A stretch of DNA of 64,000 bases from Hyphomonadaceae bacterium (GCA_016791425.1 JAEUMQ010000003.1:43994-107993), one strand, 5' to 3'. Counted from the stretch's first letter, positions 8,961 through 20,400 are shown. Translations and numbers: made by a program. The notes: generated by a model not told the origin, from the letters alone.

Positions 8961-9851
8961 ATGAGCAAACTCTTCCAAGCCTTCGTCATGGTCGATTGGA
9001 GCGCGGCCTCGAAGCCGGCGACGGGCGCCGATTCCATCTGGATCGGGCTCATCAAGCGCAATGTACGCTTCCAGCCGACCTACGAGGCGCACAATCCATC
9101 GACGCGCGCGGAGGCGGAGGCCCTGATCTCGTCGCTGTTGACGGATTTCGAGAAGCGCGGCGAACGGGCGCTCTTCGGGTTCGACTTTCCGCTCGGGTTT
9201 CCGCGCGGCACGGCGGCGGCGTTGAAATTTTCCGGCGATCCCTGGTCGGCGATGCTCGATTTCCTCGCGGGCGAAGTGAAAGACAAACCGACGAACGCGA
9301 ACAACCGCTTCCAGGTCGCGGCGAAGATGAACCGGCTGATGACCGGCGGGGCCTTTCCGTTCTGGGGCGCGCCGCAGCGCGATGCGCAGACGATGCTGAT
9401 GGTGAAGCGGCCGCGCGAGCATGACGCGGGCGATCTGCCGGAATTCAGACTGGCGGAAGCGGCGGCGAAGGGCCCCTCTTCCGTGTGGAAGCTCTATTAT
9501 CAGGGCTCGGTCGGGGGGCAGGCGCTGACCGGGTTGCCGATGATCCGTCGGCTGATGAAGGCGCATCCGGGCGTGCAGCTCTGGCCTTTCCAGACCGGCT
9601 GGAGGCCGCTCACGGCGAAGGATGTCGAAGAGACGAGCGCGGTGTTCGCAGAGATCTATCCCTCGATGTTCGGCGCCAAGCCCGCTGCGAACGAGATCAA
9701 GGACGCCGCGCAGGTGCGCGCGGCAGCGGAGCATTTCGCGGCGCTGGACGAGAAGCTGCAGCTCGGCAAGCTGTTCGGCCCCGCCAAGGAAGACGAACGG
9801 CGCGAGATCGTCGAGCGCGAGGAAGGTTGGATCCTCGGCGTTCCGGGTTAG
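8961..9851 (+). CDS. Uncharacterised protein with RNase H-like (DUF429-type) features
   Basis: The product has 296 residues and no signal peptide or membrane segment. Two stretches stand out: VMVDWSAASKP at residues 8-18 and LFGFDFPLGFPRG near residue 72. Each places an aspartate at the end of a predicted beta strand, as in RNase H-fold proteins such as DUF429 members. Related alphaproteobacterial proteins are often listed under cofactor-synthesis names without real support, and I assign no function. It is probably co-transcribed with the oxidoreductase just upstream. It is convergent with the MATE gene, with a gap of 19 bp. Confidence 0.6.
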   Translation: MSKLFQAFVMVDWSAASKPATGADSIWIGLIKRNVRFQPTYEAHNPSTRAEAEALISSLLTDFEKRGERALFGFDFPLGFPRGTAAALKFSGDPWSAMLDFLAGEVKDKPTNANNRFQVAAKMNRLMTGGAFPFWGAPQRDAQTMLMVKRPREHDAGDLPEFRLAEAAAKGPSSVWKLYYQGSVGGQALTGLPMIRRLMKAHPGVQLWPFQTGWRPLTAKDVEETSAVFAEIYPSMFGAKPAANEIKDAAQVRAAAEHFAALDEKLQLGKLFGPAKEDERREIVEREEGWILGVPG

Positions 9852-9870
9852 GGTTCCTGCGGGCTTTTCT

Positions 9871-11220
9871 TCAGCTCCCTTCCCCCGCAGGCGCGGGAGA
9901 AGGCAGGCGCCGCGTGAGCCAGAGCAAGCGGGCGCAGAGAACGGCGGCGGACAGCACGCTCGCCCAGAAGATCGCCCAGAGCAGTCCGCCGACACCCTGC
10001 GCGTGGATTTCGGCGAGCCAGAACGCCAGCGGCGGCATCACCACGACATAAGCGAGGATGTGGCTTGCGGTGGGAAACCAATTATCGCCGCGGGCGCGCA
10101 AGACGGCGGCCAGCACGACCTGCGCGCCATCGGGCGTGAGCACGAAAGCCGCGAGCGGCACGAGCGCGGCGACGAGCGCCACGAGCGCGAGGTCGGCGGT
10201 GTATCCGCGCGCAACCGGGTGCGCGAAGGCGAACATGAGGACGCCCGCGGCAAACATCGCGGCGGCGTTCATCACAACGCCCGTCCAGCCTGCGCGCGAG
10301 GCGTCGGACGGCGCGGCGCGGCCGATCGCTTCGGCGGTCAGCACGGCGGCGGCGGAGGCGAAGCCGAGCGCGACCATGAAGACGAGCGCGAGCATGTTGA
10401 CCATGATCTGGTAGCCGGCGACGGCGTCCGCCGAGATGCGTCCGGCGATGATGGTCATGCCGGAGAATGCGCCTGCTTCGGCCGCCTGGCTCACGGCGGC
10501 GGCGGCGCCGACCCCGAGCAGCGCGCGATAATTCGGATCGGGGGACCGCGCTTGTCCGCGCACGCCGTAACGGATCGCATCCTTCATCAGGAAAACCCAA
10601 GCGATGAGGCCGGCGGCGAGAAAGAGCCGTGCGCCGACCGTCGCCCACGCGGAGCCGATCGCGCCGTGCTCAGGCACCCAGGCCAGATTAAGCGCGAGAT
10701 TGAGCGCGTTGGCCGCCCACATGATGATGGTCGGCGGCATCGGACGCTGGATCGCCTCCATGAAAAGCGACGCGGCGATGAACAGCAGATGCAGCGGCAC
10801 GGAGAGCGCGAGAACGTGCATCACCGCGGCGGACGGGCGTGCGAGCTCGGGCGCGATGCCGAAGCTGGTGAAGAGCGCTTCGCCGCCGAGCCATGAGATT
10901 ACGACCGCAACGGCGCCCGCGACGGCCGCGATGACAAGCCCTCGGCGCAGCGCTTCGCCGGCTTTCGCCGGCTCGCTCTCGCCGATCGCGCGCGCCGCGA
11001 GCACCTGCACGCCGGTGAGCAAGCCGATGCCGGTGACGAGGAAGACGGCAGTCGGGGCCCAGCCGAGCGCCTGGTGCGGCAATTCATGCGCGGCGAGCTG
11101 GCCGACGACCACGACGTCCACGAGGCCCATACCCATGATGCCGAGGCGCGACAGCGCAACCGGCCAGGCGAGCCGGGCAAGATCGGGGATGTAGGAGCGG
11201 CGCGCGGCCATCTTAGACAC
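9871..11220 (-). CDS. MATE family efflux transporter
   Basis: A 449-residue inner-membrane protein with about 12 hydrophobic segments in two similar halves. It has the MATE opening LARLAWPVALSRLGIMGMGLVDVVVVGQL and the cation-efflux pattern of that family (export of drugs or cationic metabolites driven by sodium or proton gradients). The start is a GTG at 11220 (VSKMAARR). An ATG at 11211 gives a protein three residues shorter. The last codons (PSPAPAGEGS) use a short CCCTTCCCCC-type sequence that also occurs as part of intergenic repeats in this window, so the C-terminus may have been shaped by a repeat. Confidence 0.9.
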   Translation of the reverse strand: MSKMAARRSYIPDLARLAWPVALSRLGIMGMGLVDVVVVGQLAAHELPHQALGWAPTAVFLVTGIGLLTGVQVLAARAIGESEPAKAGEALRRGLVIAAVAGAVAVVISWLGGEALFTSFGIAPELARPSAAVMHVLALSVPLHLLFIAASLFMEAIQRPMPPTIIMWAANALNLALNLAWVPEHGAIGSAWATVGARLFLAAGLIAWVFLMKDAIRYGVRGQARSPDPNYRALLGVGAAAAVSQAAEAGAFSGMTIIAGRISADAVAGYQIMVNMLALVFMVALGFASAAAVLTAEAIGRAAPSDASRAGWTGVVMNAAAMFAAGVLMFAFAHPVARGYTADLALVALVAALVPLAAFVLTPDGAQVVLAAVLRARGDNWFPTASHILAYVVVMPPLAFWLAEIHAQGVGGLLWAIFWASVLSAAVLCARLLWLTRRLPSPAPAGEGS

Positions 11221-11280
11221 TTTTGCCCCGGAGCGGGTCGCGGGCTTTAGCCGAAGGCGATCGCGTTCGCCAGCGAAGGC

Positions 11281-11487
11281 TTAGTCGGGGGCTGGGGCTT
11301 CGTCGTCAAAGATCTCTTCGATCCGGCGGCCGAAGAGGCGCGCGATGCGGAACGCGAGCGGCAACGAGGGATCGTATTTTCCTGTTTCGATGGCGTTGAC
11401 GCTCTGGCGCGAGACGCCGAGGCGTTCGGCGAGCTCGGCCTGGCTCCAGTTCCGCTCGGCGCGCAGCGCGCGCAGCACGTTCTTCAT
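11281..11487 (-). CDS. XRE-family helix-turn-helix regulator
   Basis: The 68-residue protein is essentially one Cro/C1-type HTH domain: NWSQAELAERLGVSRQSVNAIETGKYDPSLPLA, followed by FGRRIEEIFDDE. It fits the small YozG-like regulators that are almost always encoded beside a short membrane protein. Here the ATG lies inside the stop of the upstream membrane gene (ATGA, 4-bp overlap), so the pair is translationally coupled. It is likely to regulate its own operon. The target is not known. Confidence 0.88.
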   Translation of the reverse strand: MKNVLRALRAERNWSQAELAERLGVSRQSVNAIETGKYDPSLPLAFRIARLFGRRIEEIFDDEAPAPD

Positions 11488-11897
11488 CGATACCGACGCG
11501 CCACAATGCCGGTCGCAAGGCCCCACACCAGGATCATGGCGGGAAAGACGAAGATCACCTGCAGGCGGGGAAAGTCGGCGAAACCTTCCAGAAAACCGTA
11601 GGCCAGCGATCCGAAGCCGACGAGGCCCATCGCGATGAGCATCGCTTCGCTTTGGATGCGGCGCTGCAACTCGTCCATCGCACGGAAGAAGACGAGATAG
11701 GCGCGCAATGCGAGGAGCAGCGGCGCCATCGGAACGAGCGCCAACGGGATGCTCGCCCATGCGGGCGGGTGGAGCTGCCTCACGACATGGGAGAGCGCGA
11801 CGACGGCGAGCGCATACGCCAGCATCGCGGGAAGGAATGTCCGTGCGTAGCGCCGGGCCGCGGGGCTCATGTCGGCGCAGCGGTCCTTGTCGATCAC
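11484..11897 (-). CDS. Small integral membrane protein paired with HTH regulator
   Basis: 137 residues with four likely membrane segments: about residues 20-40, 47-68, 85-105 and 112-132. The motif FFRAMDELQRRIQSEAMLIA between segments 2 and 3 recurs in membrane proteins found next to small XRE regulators. The function is unknown, and the pairing suggests a sensory or modulating role toward the regulator downstream (inference). The gene is divergent from rnhB, leaving about 128 bp for promoters in both directions. Confidence 0.7.
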   Translation of the reverse strand: MIDKDRCADMSPAARRYARTFLPAMLAYALAVVALSHVVRQLHPPAWASIPLALVPMAPLLLALRAYLVFFRAMDELQRRIQSEAMLIAMGLVGFGSLAYGFLEGFADFPRLQVIFVFPAMILVWGLATGIVARRYR

Positions 11898-12025
11898 GGC
11901 GGCCTCCTCTCTGACAAGGATGCTTTACGGCGCGGGCGCTGAATGTCAAGGACCCTTTGCTCGGGCGCCCTGCGCGGCTGCGGGCGCGGTTTGCGAGAGC
12001 GGCTGAATCGGGGATGCTCCGCGTT

Positions 12026-12607
12026 ATGGCGATCTGCGGCATCGACGAGGCGGGGCGCGGACCTTGGGCGGGGCCGGTGGTGGCGGCGGCGGTGATCCTG
12101 CCGCCGAAAGGGCGCCCCAAGGGGATCGCGGATTCCAAGGCGCTGAATGCGGAGACGCGCGCGGAGCTGGCGCTCGCGATCCGGGCGTGCGCGGTCTCGG
12201 TTGGGGTCGGCGTGGCGAGCGTCGAAGAGATCGACAAGCTCAATATCCTGCGCGCGTCGCACCTGGCGATGCTGCGTGCGTTCGAAGCGTTGTCGGAGCG
12301 TCCATCCGCGGCGCTGGTGGACGGCAACATGGCGCCGGACCTGCCGTGCGATGTGGAGCCGATCATCGACGGCGACGCGATCGCGCCGCTGATCTCGGCC
12401 GCATCGATCATCGCGAAGGTGGAGCGCGACCGGATGATGACCGAGCTTTGCGCACTGCATCCGGGCTATCTCTTCGCCAAGCACAAAGGCTACGGAACGC
12501 CGGAGCATCAGGAGGCGCTGAAGCGGCTCGGCCCCTGCCCGATCCACCGCCGCAGCTTCAAGAGCGTGCAGGCGGCGCTCGCCGCGGCCGGGGGAACGCT
12601 GATCTGA
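12026..12607 (+). CDS. rnhB: Ribonuclease HII
   Basis: Removes ribonucleotides and RNA-DNA junctions from the chromosome. The motif ICGIDEAGRGPWAGPV at the N-terminus gives the first catalytic Asp-Glu pair. ALVDGN, ISAASIIAKVERDR and HKGYGTPEHQEAL followed by CPIHRRSF are the other family signatures. From 12026 the product has 193 residues. An ATG at 12014 would add four residues, but its only purine run is directly adjacent. The gene precedes ccrM by 78 bp, an order conserved in many alphaproteobacteria. Confidence 0.93.
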   Translation: MAICGIDEAGRGPWAGPVVAAAVILPPKGRPKGIADSKALNAETRAELALAIRACAVSVGVGVASVEEIDKLNILRASHLAMLRAFEALSERPSAALVDGNMAPDLPCDVEPIIDGDAIAPLISAASIIAKVERDRMMTELCALHPGYLFAKHKGYGTPEHQEALKRLGPCPIHRRSFKSVQAALAAAGGTLI

Positions 12608-13813
<1,206 letters not shown>

Positions 13814-13908
13814 GGACGCCCACTTCCGGGGGGCCGGCCGCGGCGAGATGACAGCGCTGGACAGGCGGGCTATGGTGCCGGAACGGACGCCAGATCCGGG
13901 AGGGACGC

Positions 13909-15216
13909 ATGCTTGGGGCGATGGCGAGCGCAGCGGGGACCGCGTCTGTGCACCAGGTCGAGGAGACGCTGGTCGCAACCTTGATCCAGCTCATCGTGAT
14001 CATCCTGGCGGCGCGGCTCGCGGGCGCGGCGGCGGCGGCGATGCGTCAGCCGCGGGCGGTCGGGGAGATCGTCGCGGGGCTGCTGCTGGGGCCCTCCTTC
14101 CTGGCGACGCTCTTTCCCGACGCCGCGCACGCGATCTTCAGCCCAGCTTCGACGCCATCGGTGCAGGTGCTGTCGCAGATCGGGCTCGTGCTGCTGATGT
14201 TCCAGATCGGCAGCGATTTCGAGTTCGGGCATCTGCGGACGGCGCGGAACAAGAAGGCCGTGCTCTATGTCTCGATCGCGAGCGTTGGCGCGCCGCTCGC
14301 GATCGGCTTCGCGCTGGGGCAATGGACGGCGCCCATATTGGCGCCAGGCATCGATCCGCTCGTCTATTCGCTCTTCACGGCGGTGGCGCTGGCGATCACG
14401 GCGGTGCCGATCCTTGGACGCATCCTGCGGGAATATTCGCTGACGCGGACGGACATCGGCGTGATCGCGATCTCGTCGGCGGCGGCGAACGACGTGGTCG
14501 GATGGCTGCTGCTCGCCGGCATTTCGGCCTACGCCTCGGCGCACTTCTCGCTGGCGCAATCGGGCTGGCAGATCGGGGGGCTGATCGGGCTTTGCGCCTT
14601 CCTCTGGTTCATCGGGCGTCCGGCGATCGATTGGCTGATCGGGAGGTTCCCGGTCGCGGACGGAAAGGTCCCGACGCATCTCATGGCGATCGTGATCGCG
14701 CTCATCTTCGTCAGCGGGATCGCGACGCAAAAGCTCGGCATCTTCACAATCTTCGGCGGCTTCCTGCTTGGGCTCCTCTTCCATCGGCACACCACGTTCG
14801 TGGAGGCGTGGCGCGGCCAGGTCGGGCAATTCGTGCTCATCTTCTTCTTGCCGATCTTCTTCACCTATACGGGCCTGCGCACGAACGTGCTCGGGCTTGA
14901 TACGGCAGGCGAATGGATGTGGTGCGCGATCATCTTCGCCGCGGCGGTGATCGGAAAAGTGGTTCCGGTCTATCTGGCGGCGCGGTTCGCGGGCCTGCAT
15001 CCGGGGCAGGCGACGATCCTCGGGGCGCTGATGAACACGCGCGCGCTCATGGAGCTCATCGTGCTCAATATCGGGTTTTCGCTCGGCTTCATTCCGCAGG
15101 ACGTGTTCACGATGCTGGTGATCATGGCGGTGGGGACCACGATCATGACCGGGCCGCTCCTGCAGGTGCTGCTCAGGCGCGCCGGCTTCGAGGCGCGCGC
15201 GCTGGTGGAGGCGTAA
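13909..15216 (+). CDS. Cation:proton antiporter, CPA2 (Kef/NapA-like) family
   Basis: A 435-residue inner-membrane antiporter with about 12 hydrophobic segments. Family features are RQPRAVGEIVAGLLLGPS, ALAITAVPILGRIL and the C-terminal LGALMNTRALMELIVLNIG. There is no cytosolic TrkA-N or RCK domain, so it is of the short type. It probably exchanges sodium or potassium for protons. Its last 44 bp overlap the 3' end of mutY on the other strand, so both C-termini are encoded by the same DNA. Confidence 0.87.
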   Translation: MLGAMASAAGTASVHQVEETLVATLIQLIVIILAARLAGAAAAAMRQPRAVGEIVAGLLLGPSFLATLFPDAAHAIFSPASTPSVQVLSQIGLVLLMFQIGSDFEFGHLRTARNKKAVLYVSIASVGAPLAIGFALGQWTAPILAPGIDPLVYSLFTAVALAITAVPILGRILREYSLTRTDIGVIAISSAAANDVVGWLLLAGISAYASAHFSLAQSGWQIGGLIGLCAFLWFIGRPAIDWLIGRFPVADGKVPTHLMAIVIALIFVSGIATQKLGIFTIFGGFLLGLLFHRHTTFVEAWRGQVGQFVLIFFLPIFFTYTGLRTNVLGLDTAGEWMWCAIIFAAAVIGKVVPVYLAARFAGLHPGQATILGALMNTRALMELIVLNIGFSLGFIPQDVFTMLVIMAVGTTIMTGPLLQVLLRRAGFEARALVEA

Positions 15217-16222
15217 GAAGAGCGGCCTTCTTGAAGACCGTCGGCAGCGCGTCAACGCCGCCCCATTCGCCGTCGCCTTCAGGGGCGCCGCGGGCGCCCA
15301 GCACGTCGAGCGTCAGAGCGAAGTGGGTGAAGACGTGGCGGACCGAGCCGACATTGCGCCAATCGGCTTTGAGGGGCGCGTGCTCCAGCGCCTGTTCTTT
15401 CGACCATCGCTCGTCGCGCCAGGGCGTTGAGGGAAGCGCGAGCATGCCGCCGAGCAGACCCTTGTCGGGACGGCGGACAAGCCAGAGGCGACCGCCCTGC
15501 TCCACGCGGAACGCAACGCCGAAGCGGCGCGGCCGCTCGGGCTTGGGGGTCTTGCGCGGAAAGGAGGCAGGGTCGCCGCTGCGGCGCGCGGCGCAGTCGT
15601 CCGTCCACGGACAGAGCTCGCATCTGGGCGAGGTCGGGGTGCAGATCGTGGCGCCCAGATCCATCAGCGCCTGCGCCCAATCGCCCGGGCGATCCTTGGC
15701 GACGAGCGTTTGGGCCAGGTCGCGGAGCTGCGGCTTGGCGGACGGCAAGGGCGCTTCGACGGCGAAGAGCCGGGACATCACGCGCTCGACATTGCCATCG
15801 ACGACGTTCGTCGGCTGACCATAGGCGATCGCGGCGATGGCGGCGGCGGTGTAAGGGCCGACGCCCGGCAGCGCGCGCCAGCCGGCTTCGTCGGTGGGAA
15901 ACGCCTCGGCGAGGAGCTGGGCGGCGGCGTGGAGGTTGCGCGCGCGGCTGTAATAGCCGAGCCCGGCCCAGGCGCTCAGCACCTCCTCGCGCGGCGCGGC
16001 GGCCAGCGCCTGGACCGTCGGAAAGCGCTTGAGGAAGGCGGCGTAGTACGGGCCGACGGCGGCGACCGTCGTCTGCTGAAGCATGATCTCGGAGAGCCAG
16101 ATGCGGTAGGCATCGGGGGCCCCTTGGGCGTCTTGGGGCGTGCGCCAGGGCAGAGCGCGGCGGGCACGGTCGTACCAGGCCAGCAACCTGGCGCGGAGCA
16201 TTTTGCGGCGCGTCGGGGGCAT
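15173..16222 (-). CDS. mutY: A/G-specific adenine glycosylase
   Basis: Removes adenine mispaired with 8-oxoguanine. In the 349 residues I see the catalytic-Glu region WLSEIMLQQTTVAAVGPYY, the helix-hairpin-helix GVGPYTAAAIAAIAYG with the following VVDGNVERV (catalytic Asp), and a [4Fe-4S] ligand set with spacing C-x6-C-x2-C-x5-C (CTPTSPRCELC, then TDDC). A C-terminal NUDIX-like domain that senses 8-oxoG follows. The gene is divergent from the DUF721 gene with only 42 bp between the starts, and that gap contains a GATTC (CcrM) site at 16244. Confidence 0.93.
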   Translation of the reverse strand: MPPTRRKMLRARLLAWYDRARRALPWRTPQDAQGAPDAYRIWLSEIMLQQTTVAAVGPYYAAFLKRFPTVQALAAAPREEVLSAWAGLGYYSRARNLHAAAQLLAEAFPTDEAGWRALPGVGPYTAAAIAAIAYGQPTNVVDGNVERVMSRLFAVEAPLPSAKPQLRDLAQTLVAKDRPGDWAQALMDLGATICTPTSPRCELCPWTDDCAARRSGDPASFPRKTPKPERPRRFGVAFRVEQGGRLWLVRRPDKGLLGGMLALPSTPWRDERWSKEQALEHAPLKADWRNVGSVRHVFTHFALTLDVLGARGAPEGDGEWGGVDALPTVFKKAALLTPPPARAPRSRRA

Positions 16223-16264
16223 CTCTTTACCGATGCTTAATCCGATTCAGCGCGCGATCGGGCG

Positions 16265-16774
16265 ATGTTCAGGCGCAGGGCCGAAACGATCGATCCCGAC
16301 CTTGAGGCGCGCGCCAGCGCGCTGCTCGAGGCGCGTCGGGGACGCAAGATCATCCAGCCGCCGCCGGCGGCGAACCGGTTCCTCAGCCCTCTCATCAAGC
16401 CGCTTCTGGCCAAGGCCGGGGTGGGGATCAATGAGCTCAAGCGGAACTGGAAGGACATCGTCGGGGAGCAATTCGCCCAGACCGAACCGGAGAAGCTGAC
16501 CGGGAAGGTGCTGACGATCCGGGTCCCGGGGGCGTTTGCAGCCTTTGTCCAGCACCATGAGGCGCTCATCCTGGAGCGTTGCCGGACAGCCGGGGCAAAG
16601 GCGGAAAAGCTCGCCATCCGGCAGGGGCTGCCGGCGCGCCCGGCGGCGGGCGCGGCCATGCCCCTGCCCCGACGGCCGCTGGCGACGGGCCCCGAGCCGG
16701 CGCTCGAGGAAGTGGCCTCCCCGCAGCTGCGGGCCGCCCTGCAGCGTCTTGGGCGCGCAGTGAGGAGCGCGTGA
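16265..16774 (+). CDS. DUF721 protein, DciA-like helicase operator
   Basis: 169 residues. The middle (about 45-115) carries the DUF721 pattern NWKDIVGEQFAQ, EKLTGKVLTIRVPGAFAAFVQ and HHEALILERC. The family includes DciA, which helps load the replicative helicase in bacteria lacking DnaC, so a replication role is likely but inferred from family membership. The N-terminal 40 residues and the Pro/Ala-rich C-terminal tail are less conserved. It sits in the mutY-DUF721-DsbA-smc block seen in many alphaproteobacteria. Confidence 0.85.
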   Translation: MFRRRAETIDPDLEARASALLEARRGRKIIQPPPAANRFLSPLIKPLLAKAGVGINELKRNWKDIVGEQFAQTEPEKLTGKVLTIRVPGAFAAFVQHHEALILERCRTAGAKAEKLAIRQGLPARPAAGAAMPLPRRPLATGPEPALEEVASPQLRAALQRLGRAVRSA

Positions 16775-16836
16775 CCACGCTTCCGAAGCGGCCGGGTTTG
16801 CGATAGCAAGGCGGTCGATTTGGGCTGGAGACCTCC

Positions 16837-17487
16837 ATGTTCGCGACGCGTCGCACCCTCCTTCTGACCGCTGCCGCGGCCGCTTTCCTGGCCGCCTGCC
16901 AGAAGGCCGATTCGGCGCCGTCGAACTCCACGGACATGACCATCGGCGCGGCCGACGCGCCGCTGCATCTCATCGAATACGCCTCGGCGACGTGCCCGCA
17001 TTGCGCGGAATTCCATGAGACCGTGTGGCCGCTGCTCAAGCAGCACTATATCGACACCGGCAAGGTGCGCTTCACGTTCCGCGAAATGGCGACCCCGCCG
17101 GCGCCGGTCGCGGTGGCGATGTTCCAGCTCGCGCGCTGCGGCGGCGCGGACGCCAGCACTTACCTCACGCGCGTCGGCGTTCTGCTGCAGCAACAACGCA
17201 ACGTCCTCTCCGGCGGCACGATGCAGAGCGTGCGCGACGCGCTGGTGAATATCGGGCGCGCGGCAAACCTCTCGGAGGAGCAGGTGATGGCGTGCATCAC
17301 CGACGAGGCCGGCGCAGAACGCGTGCGGCGCTCGGCGGAGGAAGCGAGCGAGCGGTTCGGCGTCACCGGCACACCCACCTTCATTCTCGACGGGACGCGC
17401 GTGGACGACCCCGCCGTCACCACCTGGGACGGCATGAAGCGCGTGCTCGACGCCAAGCTCGGCGCTCCCGGCGGCGCAAAGGGCTAG
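16837..17487 (+). CDS. DsbA-family thiol:disulfide oxidoreductase, probable lipoprotein
   Basis: The 216-residue product begins with a signal sequence ending in a lipobox (FLAAC, Cys21), so it is probably anchored to a membrane in the periplasm. A thioredoxin fold follows, with CPHC at 53-56 and the cis-proline motif GVTGTPTFILDG near the end. It therefore resembles the DsbA/BdbD group that forms disulfides in exported proteins. It ends 5 bp before the smc start, so the two are probably co-transcribed although their functions are unrelated. Confidence 0.9.
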   Translation: MFATRRTLLLTAAAAAFLAACQKADSAPSNSTDMTIGAADAPLHLIEYASATCPHCAEFHETVWPLLKQHYIDTGKVRFTFREMATPPAPVAVAMFQLARCGGADASTYLTRVGVLLQQQRNVLSGGTMQSVRDALVNIGRAANLSEEQVMACITDEAGAERVRRSAEEASERFGVTGTPTFILDGTRVDDPAVTTWDGMKRVLDAKLGAPGGAKG

Positions 17488-17492
17488 CGCGC

Positions 17493-20400
17493 TTGCACAT
17501 CTCGGAATTGCGGCTTTCGGGTTTCAAGAGTTTCGTCGATCCCGTGCGCGCGCCGATCGAGGCCGGGATCACGGGCGTGGTCGGCCCTAATGGCTGCGGC
17601 AAATCCAATCTCCTGGAAGCCGTGCGCTGGGCGATGGGCGCGACGAGCGCGAAATCCATGCGCGCGGACGAGATGGATGCGGTGATCTTCGCCGGCAGCT
17701 CGGCGCGGCCCGCGCGCGAACACGCCGAAGTCACGCTCATCGTGAAGGACGCGCTCGGACGGGCGCCCGGCGAGCATGCGAAGGAGGAGACGCTGGAGAT
17801 CACGCGGCGGATCCGCCGCGGGCTCGGCTCGACCTTCCGCATCAACGGCAAGGAAGTGCGCGCAAAGGACGTGCAGCTGCTCTTCGCCGACGCCTCCACC
17901 GGCGCCAACTCGCCGGCGCTGGTGCGGCAGGGACAGGTGAGCGAGCTCATCGCGGCGAAACCAGAGAACCGGCGGCGCATCCTGGAAGAAGCCGCCGGCG
18001 TCGCGGGCCTGCATGCACGCCGGCACGAGGCCGACCTCAAGCTCAAGCAGGCGGAGACCAACCTTTCGCGGCTCGACGAGATTCTCGGGGAGATCGAGGC
18101 GCAGATCGCCAGCCTGAAGAAGCAGGCCCGACAGGCCGAGCGCTATCGCGGGCTCGCGGCCGCCATTCGCGAGACCGAAGCGCTGATCCTGCATCGCCGC
18201 TGGAGCGAGGCGCGCCAATCGCTCGCGGAGATGGAGGAAGGCCTGCGCGCCGCGCAGCGCGATGTGGCCGAGGCCGCGACGCGTGCGTCGGAGGCGGCCA
18301 GCGCGGCGGAGGAAGCGCGACAGGCGCTGGCGCCGCTTCGCGAGGAAGAAGCGGTGGCGACCGCGCTGCTGCGGCGCATGGAAGGCGTGCGCGTCGGGCA
18401 CGAGCGCGATCTTCAGCAGGCGGAGGAAAAGCTCGCGCGGGCGGAAGCCGATCGGGGGCGGACCGAGGCGGAAGCCGAGCGGCTGGAGGCGTTCGCCAAG
18501 GACGCGGAGAGCGCGAGAGCGCGGCTGAAGGCGGAGCTCGACGGCATCGCCACCGATGCGGACGACGCGCTGGCGGCGCTGGAGGCGAAGGCCGGCGAAC
18601 TCGAAGGCGCGCGCGCCGAAGCGGAAAAGACGCTGGAGGCGCTGGCGGGGGAGGCGGCCGCGCGGGCGGCGCGCGCGCGTGCGCTGGCTGAGAGCGCGGG
18701 CGCAGCGCGGGGGCGGCTCAACCGGCTGAACGATCGCTGCGCGCAGCTGAAGGCGGCGCTGGCCGCGGCGGCGGCGCCGGGCGATCTGACGCTTCGGATC
18801 GGGGAAGCGCAAAGCAAGGCCGAGGGCGCGCAAAAGGAAAGCTCCGCCGCGCGCGAGGCGCTGGCGAAAGCGGAAGGCGCCTTGCAGAAGGCGCAAGCAG
18901 CGGACGAAGCGGCTTGGGGGCCCGCGCGCACGGCGGAGGCGGCGCTGGCGCAGATCGCGGCGGAAGTGCGCGCGCTGGAGCAGCTGGCGCCGGCGCCGAG
19001 CGGCAAGGCGTTCCCCCCCGTGCTCGGCGAGATCAATGTCGAGCCTGGCTACGAGCGAGCGCTGGCGGCGGCGCTTGGCGACGATCTCGACGCGTCGCGG
19101 AAGGCGGAGGCGCCGCTGCGCTGGAGCGGCGCGGATGCGCCGTCGATCGCTTGGCCGAAGGGCGTTCGTCCGCTCACGGATTTTGTCAGCGCGCCGGGAG
19201 AGCTGGCGGCGCGGCTGGCGATGATCGGCGTCTCAGAAGATGGCGCATCGCTGCAGAAGGCGTTGCCGCCGGGCGCGCGGATAGTGTCGCTTGCGGGCGA
19301 TCTGTGGCGCTGGGACGGGTTTGTGCGCACGTCCGCGGCGCCCGCGCCGGCCGCGGCGCGGCTGGAGCAGCGCAACCGGCTGAAGGCCGCGCGCGAAGAG
19401 CTGAAGGCCGCGTCCGAGCGCGCCGAGAAGGCCAGGCTCGCGGCGCAGGAAGCGCAGGCGGCGCGGCGGCAGGCTGAGGATGACGCGCGCGCTGCGCGGC
19501 AAAAGGCGCCGATGCTGGCGCAGAAGGCCGCCGAAGCGGCGCGCGCATTGGAGAAGCTGCAGGCCGAAGGCGCGTTGCTTGAAGAGCGCGCCGCGACCTT
19601 GAGCGCGCAATTGGAGCAAGCCGAAGCCGAACGGACCGAGGCGGAGGCGGCCGCGACGAGCGCGGGCGCGGCCGCGGCGGAGGCGCCGCAGCACAATGAC
19701 GCGGCCTTGGCGAAGGCGCGCGCCGAGGTCGACAACGCGCGGCGCGCCGCGGCCGAAGCGCGCGCGGCGGCGACAGGGCTGGCGCGCGAACGCCAGGCGC
19801 GCGCCGCGCGGCGGCAGGCGCTCGGCGCGGACATCGCGCAATGGAGCGAGCGGCTGACGAGCGCGCAGGCGCGCCGCGAGGCGCTGCACAAGGAGCGGGA
19901 GCTTGCGCTCGCGGCGCTGGAGACGGCGCGCGAGGCGCCGGCTAAAGCGCGCTTGGCTCTGGAGGAGCTGATCGAGAAGCAGACGCTCGCGGAAGAGCGG
20001 CGGATGAAGGCGGCGGAGGCGGTCGCGGTCGGCGAGCTCTCGGCGCGGGAGGGCGAAACGCTGGCGCGGGACCGGGAGACGGCGCATGCGGCGGCGCGCG
20101 AGAAACGCGCCGGCGCAGAGGCGCGGGCGGCCGGCGCGCGCGAACGGATCGCCGACATCGAAGCGCAAGCGCGCGAGATCACTGGTCAGCCGGCGGAGGA
20201 ATTGGCCGGGCTGGCGGGCAAGGCGGCGGCCTCGGCGCTCGGCGCGGGGCCGATCGGGGAGATCGAGCGGAAGCTGGAGCGCCTGAAAAGCGAGCGTGAT
20301 TCAGCGGGGCCGGTAAATCTGCGCGCCGAGGAGGAAATGGCCGAGGCGGAGACCCGGCGCGATGATCTGAAGCGCGAGCAGGAGGATGTGGCGGCGGGCG

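Noticed and set aside
17025..17492. N-terminal extension of SMC
   Set aside because: This part overlaps the DsbA gene in another frame and is low-complexity; SMC homology begins exactly at the TTG at 17493.
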